Below, piece by piece: positions 1 through 4,709 of a stretch of DNA of 7,566 bases (position 1 is its first letter; each line of letters opens with the position of its first letter). Under the pieces are notes generated by a model. The model did not search any database and was not told the DNA's origin. It saw only the letters and a list, made by a program, of their open reading frames with translations. Origin of the DNA: UBA93 sp964477205. Lineage in GTDB: Archaea; Micrarchaeota; Micrarchaeia; Norongarragalinales; Norongarragalinaceae. The translations under genes and the position numbers were made by a program. The DNA lies in contig CAYZDE010000031.1 of NCBI GenBank assembly GCA_964477205.1, positions 1 through 7,566 of the forward strand. Reading direction: 5' to 3'.

Positions 1-1633
1 TATACTCTTCTGAAGAAGAAAGCTTTCTTAAATCCTCAAAATTCGTAGCGTGAGAAAGACCTTGCCATTGGGTAGTTATTGACCAAGTACCTCGGTTAGA
101 GCGTATATTCGTTATTGACGAGCTTTGGTCTCCACGTTCGTTATCAGAAAGGGGCTTATTCAATAAAAGCAACGGGCCCGCATCGAAAGCTTTTTGTGGA
201 ACTGGCACACCGGTTAGCTTTCCTAAAGCTTCCGAGACCTTGCCCAAACCCCAAGTGTTCGTTGCCTTACGGTAACCTTCGGCAACGGGCCGGTTAGCGT
301 AAAGTATTACGTATTGATAGGAATGACCGCTACCCGTATTCAAAAACAGGCCTTCATTAACAGAGAAAATATAGCGCCCTGGACCAAGCCAACCCATTCC
401 AAAAGCAATTGAAAAGCCCAATCGGCCGGACATATATTTAGAAACTCCACTAGAAGTAGTCAAAAAAACTTTATGTGCTTGAATGGATTGAGTCAACTCA
501 TTCATTTGAACGCCTAGTCTTTGTTTTTGTGCAATTGAAAAAGCATCCGCAGACTTGTCCAGTGACTGGCGCTGAGCGTTAAGCATTTGAACAAGATCTT
601 GTGAATCCCCAACTCTAGAAGCGTAATTGCGTGCCGCTCCGAAACTGGCCGCACCAGTAACTAAACTAGTGTAAAATTCTATTTGGTTAATCTTGTTAAC
701 ATAACGCAACCAATTTTCATAGAAAGAGGGAATAAGCATATTGCCTCCTCCGTTGAGTTCTAAGTATCCTTGCATACTCTCGGCGGTGAAGTGCTGATTC
801 ATTGAACTGACCAACTCGTCGTCAACGTCGCCGGAAGCTGGATTAACATATTGGCCAGTCAAGGTTTGACTGCTCGGTTTTCCATAAGCGATGTCGTCGT
901 TCAATGAGCCGAGGTAAGTAACGCGCCCGTTGAGGGTATCACTGAGCATGCAAGAATCAACGTCTAACTCGTGCAGCTTGAAAATATCCGAGAGCGCCAT
1001 TTCCTCGCCGGTTTCCGGCAATCGAATCTTGAAGTCAGCGTAAGCGGGCTCGTCGGAGGCGGGGAGCTGGGTCGCGCCTTGCTCGACTAGACCCCACTCG
1101 GCGAGCTTGCTCATGAACACGCTCGCCTTGCCTTGGTTCTCCGCGTACAAGTTAGCACGCGAGATTAGGACGCGCGCGTCGTTAGGTATGTTATCGTCTC
1201 GATCGATTTGAACGCCTAGTTGTAAGGCGAGTTCGCGCATTTCTTCCTCCGCCGTCGCGCCCATTAGCGTGGCGAAGGCGCGGAAATCGATTGTTTGCTC
1301 TGCTCCCTCCGGAGGAACCGCGAGGTACATCGGGTTCTCGAATGAGCCGGCTTCCTCGAAAGTGCTCCTCTGCGGGTTCAAGTCGTTTATTTCCTCTGCT
1401 GCAAAGCCGATTGTGGAATCCCACAAGCGTTGGCGGTCAACTTCGCTAATGCGGTGTATGACCGTGCCTTCGCACCCGGGAACGTAAATCGTGTCCGGCT
1501 CTTCGAACGCAATGGGCTCTACTTCCGGCGCGGGTTCGGGAATCGTTTCCTCGGCGTATAAGAACGGCGGGAAGATTGTAGAGAGTGCCAATACGGTTAG
1601 AACGAGTAAGGAGAATGCCTTCGAGTAACTCAT
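1..1633 (-). CDS. Large secreted protein of unknown function, 3' end beyond the window
   Basis: The minus-strand frame starting with ATG at 1633-1631 is open with no stop to base 1, giving 544 codons; the stop lies off the left edge. I checked every 60-base line for in-frame stops. Residues 1-27 look like a signal peptide (short polar start, hydrophobic run at about 7-25, then YAEE), followed by a Pro/Glu-rich linker at 28-46. Residues 50-255 are acidic and mixed alpha/beta in character, with single cysteines at 54 and 228. Residues 305-400 look mostly helical, with a polar, coiled-coil-like stretch at 340-390. Residues 403-432 form a Gly-rich hydrophobic patch that could touch a membrane. 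I recognise no family. The start is supported by a TATA-like box 28 bases upstream. The DNA encoding residues after about 255 is clearly more AT-rich than the first half. It is probably exported and envelope-associated. The existence of the gene is well supported; its function is not. Confidence 0.85.
   Translation of the reverse strand, partial: MSYSKAFSLLVLTVLALSTIFPPFLYAEETIPEPAPEVEPIAFEEPDTIYVPGCEGTVIHRISEVDRQRLWDSTIGFAAEEINDLNPQRSTFEEAGSFENPMYLAVPPEGAEQTIDFRAFATLMGATAEEEMRELALQLGVQIDRDDNIPNDARVLISRANLYAENQGKASVFMSKLAEWGLVEQGATQLPASDEPAYADFKIRLPETGEEMALSDIFKLHELDVDSCMLSDTLNGRVTYLGSLNDDIAYGKPSSQTLTGQYVNPASGDVDDELVSSMNQHFTAESMQGYLELNGGGNMLIPSFYENWLRYVNKINQIEFYTSLVTGAASFGAARNYASRVGDSQDLVQMLNAQRQSLDKSADAFSIAQKQRLGVQMNELTQSIQAHKVFLTTSSGVSKYMSGRLGFSIAFGMGWLGPGRYIFSVNEGLFLNTGSGHSYQYVILYANRPVAEGYRKATNTWGLGKVSEALGKLTGVPVPQKAFDAGPLLLLNKPLSDNERGDQSSSITNIRSNRGTWSITTQWQGLSHATNFEDLRKLSSSEEY
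504..518 (-). repeat. 15-base in-frame repeat in the secreted-protein gene, copy 1
   Basis: ATTTGAACGCCTAGT (plus-strand reading) occurs exactly here and at 1206-1220, both in the same codon phase, encoding Leu-Gly-Val-Gln. The first copy of the pair in the protein is near residue 139 and the second near residue 373. Confidence 0.6.
1206..1220 (-). repeat. 15-base in-frame repeat in the secreted-protein gene, copy 2
   Basis: This is an exact match to 504-518 in the same codon phase, 702 bases away. The surrounding sequences do not align, so the match stops at 15 bases. Confidence 0.6.
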
Positions 1634-1657
1634 AATATAATACGAGGGTGAACCGTC

Positions 1658-1665
1658 TTTTAAAA
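1658..1665 (-). promoter_or_regulatory. TATA-like box for the secreted-protein gene
   Basis: The sequence TTTTAAAA is centred about 28 bases upstream of the ATG at 1633, inside the 35-base gap after the NMD3-like gene. An archaeal TATA box normally sits about 25-27 bases before the transcription start, so the transcript would begin at or next to the ATG. No Shine-Dalgarno sequence is visible before the start. Confidence 0.6.
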
Positions 1666-1668
1666 CTG

Positions 1669-2184
1669 CTACTCGTCAAGGCGAATGCACAAAGTCGTGC
1701 GGAACAAGCGCCTGCCGTCCCTCCTCTGCGTAACGAGCTTATCCGCCTTAGTGTATTTGTGTTTTGACCCTTGAACCGCTTCAAGTGCGGGGCGCTTGCG
1801 GAGCACGAGTAAGTCAACGCCGTACTTCGATTCCCGCTTTGACACGATTCTCGTTTTCTCGCGGATTCTCTTCGATAGCCGCTTGGCCAGGGCGCGCGTC
1901 TTGTTCAGCGAGCCGCGTAATTGAATTACGGCTTCGTGGTACCCGCCGGATTGGAGCACGCAGTCAATGCAAGTGCGCCTCTCGTATTTTTCCGGCTCTC
2001 CGTCAACCCAAATGCGGCCCTCGCGGTGCCTGTGGCAGCGCGTGCAGTAATCAGGGAGCTTGATTTTCGACGGCTTCAGCTTCTTAGGCTTCGGCGCGAA
2101 CTTAGGCGCGCACTTTGGGCAGAAGGCGCCCTCGAATTCGCAGTCTTTTTCCAGGGCTCCGCAAGAAGGGCATTGCTTATTCAT
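1669..2184 (-). CDS. NMD3-like zinc-binding protein, compact form
   Basis: This 171-residue protein resembles archaeal NMD3 proteins. In eukaryotes NMD3 is the export and quality-control adaptor of the large ribosomal subunit; the archaeal role is presumed to be in large-subunit maturation or translation. Two four-cysteine clusters can bind zinc: C5/C8 with C22/C25, and C47/C50 with C72/C75. They are followed by the family signature GGYHEAVIQLRG at 80-91. Residues 92-120 form a basic helix rich in Arg and Lys. The end, with YGVD at 121-124 and DGRRLFRTTLCIRL at 156-169, matches the RNA-binding-like segment of archaeal NMD3 as I know it. The protein is short, since many NMD3 proteins carry further domains. 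I chose ATG 2184 over the upstream ATG at 2217 because a TATA-like box at 2208-2214 would otherwise lie inside the gene, and because the shorter start places CPSCG near the N-terminus as usual. It is divergent from DUF2070. Confidence 0.8.
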   Translation of the reverse strand: MNKQCPSCGALEKDCEFEGAFCPKCAPKFAPKPKKLKPSKIKLPDYCTRCHRHREGRIWVDGEPEKYERRTCIDCVLQSGGYHEAVIQLRGSLNKTRALAKRLSKRIREKTRIVSKRESKYGVDLLVLRKRPALEAVQGSKHKYTKADKLVTQRRDGRRLFRTTLCIRLDE

Positions 2185-2193
2185 GACAAATGG

Positions 2194-2200
2194 TTTTAAA
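2194..2200 (+). promoter_or_regulatory. Probable TATA-like box for the DUF2070 gene
   Basis: TTTTAAA is centred about 36 bases before the ATG at 2233, predicting a leader of roughly 10 bases. No good Shine-Dalgarno sequence falls in that leader; a weak AGGT at 2217-2220 is 12 bases from the ATG and would lie upstream of the predicted transcript start. The box at 2208-2214 is the alternative. Confidence 0.4.
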
Positions 2201-2207
2201 GCGCGGG

Positions 2208-2214
2208 TTTTAAA
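2208..2214 (-). promoter_or_regulatory. TATA-like box for the NMD3-like gene
   Basis: TTTTAAA within the palindrome GTTTTAAAC (2207-2215) is centred 27 bases upstream of the ATG at 2184, the spacing expected for a leaderless archaeal transcript. It decides the start codon of the NMD3-like gene. Being palindromic, it could also be read on the plus strand, but there it sits rather close (22 bases) to the DUF2070 start. Confidence 0.6.
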
Positions 2215-2232
2215 CAAGGTTTCGGTTGTAAA

Positions 2233-4074
2233 ATGAAAGTTGACAAGCGTGCGGAAGTGGTCGGCGCGAGTAAGGCATTATTCTCTTTGCCTAGCCACGG
2301 CAAGCTCTTGCTCTACTTATTCGCGGTTTGCTTTGCCGCGGGCGCGGTGATGCGCTGGCTAATCGGCAACGACCCGGGCTCGGCCATGGTGTTCGGCGGG
2401 TCCGAGGGCGTTTGGCTCTTGTTCGTTCCCTCTTTGCTCGCGGCGGGCTTCGTTGCAACGGCAATCGACCCGAAGCGCTTGAAAGCCGGTTTCAGGCAAT
2501 TATTGTTCGTGTCGCTGCTGGGCGCTTCCGCTTACTCTTTATTATCCGTAATCGGCTTGGTTTTAACCGGGTCGCGGGCGGCGTCGCTCCTCGCCATGTT
2601 TAACACGGATTTAGCGGCGTTCCTGCTGGTCGGGAATGCATTGGCGGTGCTCGTGTGGTTCATCGCGCTATTCGTGGTCTTGAACGTGCCGGCTTGGAAG
2701 GCGCTGTTATTGTCTTTCGTGCAGCCGTTCTTCAACGTGGCGTTCTTATTCTTCTGGTCGAAAACCGGCTTCTTCGACTCGGCGCTTTTCATGGGCTCGC
2801 CCGTAATCGCGGGCTTTCGAATAATAGGCGCGAGCGCGGTACTACTAACCGGGTTATGGGCCGTGTTCTACTTGTTGAACGCGCCGGCCAAGAAGAATTA
2901 CGGAGTGTCAATGATTAAGGCGGCTACTTTCTTCCTTGGCCAGTGGCTTCGCGGCAAGAAGGAACTTGAAGAATTAATGGCCGAGCTAGGCGAGCAAGTC
3001 ACTACGTTCGTCGGTTTCGTTGCGTTCCGCTCGGTTAAGTCCAAGAAGCAAAAAGCATTATTCGTTTCACCGTTAATCCACTTCGGGCCGTTCGGAAACC
3101 TAGGCGGGAGCGAGTTCCCTGCGATTTTGTCAGCGGGAATCGAGAAGCGCTTCGGGGGCAAGGCATTCGTTTTCCACGGCACGGTTAACCATGACTTCAA
3201 CCCCGTTTACTCTTCAAGCGTGCAGATTGTCGAGCACGAATTAGTGAAAGGAGTGGAAGGGGCAAGTGAATACTCCGACAAGGCGGGTTTACTGCAGGCG
3301 CGCAGCAACCTCGCTTCTTTGAACGGATTCTCTTTCGGCGACAACGCGTTCTTGCTAGCGAGCCGCGCGCCAGAGAGCACCGAGGACTTTGACGCTGCGG
3401 TGGGCACGGCATTAAGGTATAAGATTCAAGCAAAAGGGTACCGCGAAGCCGTGTTGTGTGACGCCCACAACTCTATTAAATCCGGTGAAATGTTCGACAT
3501 CGGCTCGCGCGACTACTTTGATTACGAGGCCGCTGTTGACGCGTTGAAGGAAGAGCAACAAGGCAAATTGCGCGTCGGCGTGGCGTCGGACCCGCTCAAG
3601 GAATTTTCTAAGAGGCAGGGCCTCGGCGGCGCGGGCTTGCACGTGGCCGTAATCGATGCCGGCGGAAAGCGCGGGTGCATCATCTTGTTCGACGCTAATA
3701 ATATGGTTCCGGAGTTTCGAGAGCGCATTCTCGGAGACTTGAAGGGGTATTGTTTTGACTATTGCGAGGTGGCCACGACTGACTCGCACGTGGTGAACAC
3801 GATTAACGGCACGCACAACCCGCTCGGCTTGCACGCTGACCGCAACGCAATAGCGAAGAAGGTTTACTCTTGCGTTGAGAAAGCGCTCGTGGACTTGGAG
3901 GAGTGCGAAGCGGCGGTTGAAACCTTGAAAGTTCCGATTACGATTTACGGGGCGAAACGGCAGAGTGAGATACTCACGCTAATCAACTCGGTGATTGCAA
4001 TCGCGCGCATCATCGCACCGCTTGCGCTGGTCGTTTCGATAATACTCGCGTTCTTATTGCTCGCAGTCGCCTAG
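2233..4074 (+). CDS. DUF2070 family archaeal membrane protein
   Basis: This 613-residue protein matches the archaeal DUF2070 family in architecture and motifs. About six hydrophobic segments fill the N-terminal third (about 23-44, 57-77, 86-112, 128-151, 153-176, 187-216). A soluble domain spans about 255-570, and one more membrane helix covers about 584-611. The soluble domain carries motifs typical of a metal-binding or catalytic site: HFGPFGNLGGSEFP at 283-296, FHGTVNHDFNP at 314-324, CDAHNS at 409-414, IDAGG at 474-478, DANNM at 487-491, and TTDSHVVNTINGTHNPLG at 515-532. These are consistent with a membrane-bound hydrolase or transferase, but I know of no assigned biochemical function. 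Length is about usual for the family. It diverges from the NMD3-like gene and converges on the CYTH-like gene, overlapping it by four bases at the stop. The family call rests on recalled motifs. Confidence 0.85.
   Translation: MKVDKRAEVVGASKALFSLPSHGKLLLYLFAVCFAAGAVMRWLIGNDPGSAMVFGGSEGVWLLFVPSLLAAGFVATAIDPKRLKAGFRQLLFVSLLGASAYSLLSVIGLVLTGSRAASLLAMFNTDLAAFLLVGNALAVLVWFIALFVVLNVPAWKALLLSFVQPFFNVAFLFFWSKTGFFDSALFMGSPVIAGFRIIGASAVLLTGLWAVFYLLNAPAKKNYGVSMIKAATFFLGQWLRGKKELEELMAELGEQVTTFVGFVAFRSVKSKKQKALFVSPLIHFGPFGNLGGSEFPAILSAGIEKRFGGKAFVFHGTVNHDFNPVYSSSVQIVEHELVKGVEGASEYSDKAGLLQARSNLASLNGFSFGDNAFLLASRAPESTEDFDAAVGTALRYKIQAKGYREAVLCDAHNSIKSGEMFDIGSRDYFDYEAAVDALKEEQQGKLRVGVASDPLKEFSKRQGLGGAGLHVAVIDAGGKRGCIILFDANNMVPEFRERILGDLKGYCFDYCEVATTDSHVVNTINGTHNPLGLHADRNAIAKKVYSCVEKALVDLEECEAAVETLKVPITIYGAKRQSEILTLINSVIAIARIIAPLALVVSIILAFLLLAVA
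4071..4074. other. Shared palindromic stop codon CTAG of two convergent genes
   Basis: CTAG supplies the TAG stop of the plus-strand DUF2070 gene (4072-4074) and, read on the other strand, the TAG stop of the CYTH-like gene (4073-4071). The two coding regions overlap by these four bases, so there is no room for a terminator between them; transcripts must end inside the opposing gene. Confidence 0.95.
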
Positions 4075-4667
4075 CTCTCCTTCATTAGCGCGGTGAGCTG
4101 TAGGGTAATCGCGTCGGTGGGCACTGCATTCCCTTCATTCAACTCGAGTTTCTTTAAGAGTGACTTAACGGATTTCTCTTGCAACTCGCGGCCTTGCACT
4201 GTCTTGGACTCGGGCAAGGCGATTTCCAAGAGCGGGCCGATGCCGTCGATTTCAAAGACAACGGCGCGCAAGAGGCCGATTCTGAAACGCCATTCGGTGA
4301 GCGAGCGGGAGAGCACGCGGTTGTAGCCTAATGCTTCAAGGTCATTTGCTAGTAGCCCGCCGGACGAGAGGTTCGTGCCCAATTGCTCTTCCTCTTGAAT
4401 CATGTAACCGTCGAATAATAATTTCTCTTCGTCCGTCTTAGAGTCGGTGCGAAGGATGAAGTAAGCGAATGCGTCGCCGTACGCTTTTGCGTGCACTAAA
4501 TCACGGTATTCGCCGCCGGAAACGAATTTCGCCTTGTTCTTCTTGAGGGCGGCGACCGTGCGAGCGGTGTCGTCTATGGGAATAGTCAAACGCGATTCTG
4601 GCAACGGCCACTTTAATGAATGCGACTTAGCCTTGTGCCGCCTGAACAATGATTCCCACAAACCCAT
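4071..4667 (-). CDS. Divergent CYTH-like protein (class IV cyclase / triphosphatase fold)
   Basis: This soluble 198-residue protein has no signal peptide. Its second half follows the pattern of CYTH proteins (class IV adenylate cyclase CyaB, thiamine and inorganic triphosphatases): EEE at 92-94, LEALGYNRVLSRSLTEWRFR at 110-129, then FEIDGIGPLLEIA at 138-150. This corresponds to the family's region of 'iL..lGf ... K.R..y ... lD.v.gLG.flEiE'. The N-terminal strand that should carry the ExExK metal- and phosphate-binding motif is not recognisable; the region around 19-31 has SLKWPLPESRLTI instead, and the second-half Lys-x-Arg appears as W-R-F-R. It could be a CYTH-fold protein with altered substrate or lost catalysis. 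The N-terminal 25 residues are a basic extension. The ATG at 4667 is supported by a TATA-like box 27 bases upstream. The family assignment is moderate and from pattern only. Confidence 0.55.
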   Translation of the reverse strand: MGLWESLFRRHKAKSHSLKWPLPESRLTIPIDDTARTVAALKKNKAKFVSGGEYRDLVHAKAYGDAFAYFILRTDSKTDEEKLLFDGYMIQEEEQLGTNLSSGGLLANDLEALGYNRVLSRSLTEWRFRIGLLRAVVFEIDGIGPLLEIALPESKTVQGRELQEKSVKSLLKKLELNEGNAVPTDAITLQLTALMKES

Positions 4668-4690
4668 GTTTAGTGGAAAGCGCGAACGGG

Positions 4691-4697
4691 TTTTTAT
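4691..4697 (-). promoter_or_regulatory. TATA-like box for the CYTH-like gene
   Basis: ATAAAAA on the minus strand (in the context GCATAAAAACC) is centred 27 bases upstream of the ATG at 4667, within the 42-base gap after the repeat surface-protein gene. The spacing predicts a leaderless transcript, so this gene appears to have its own promoter even though it lies downstream of, and on the same strand as, the surface genes. Confidence 0.6.
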
Positions 4698-4709
4698 GCA
4701 CTCCGAAAG

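Noticed and set aside
115..297. A 60-codon plus-strand reading frame with C-P-x-P-K-C
   Set aside because: It is entirely antisense to the open minus-strand gene, and the cysteine pattern is isolated. No promoter or start signal supports it.
1634..1668. Small RNA or tRNA gene in the intergenic gaps
   Set aside because: All gaps are under 50 bases and are occupied by promoter-like sequence; no cloverleaf or stable hairpin was seen.
1446..1817. A 123-codon minus-strand reading frame overlapping the secreted-protein and NMD3-like genes
   Set aside because: It lies in another frame across two better-supported genes and their promoter, is Arg- and Ser-rich with no domain pattern, and is a shadow.
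2185..2217. An N-terminal extension of the NMD3-like protein from the ATG at 2217
   Set aside because: The extension would contain the TATA-like box, and the cysteine cluster normally sits at the very N-terminus.
3412..3834. A 140-codon minus-strand reading frame within DUF2070
   Set aside because: It is antisense to a conserved motif-rich part of DUF2070 and has no recognisable domain; GC-rich DNA gives such shadows.
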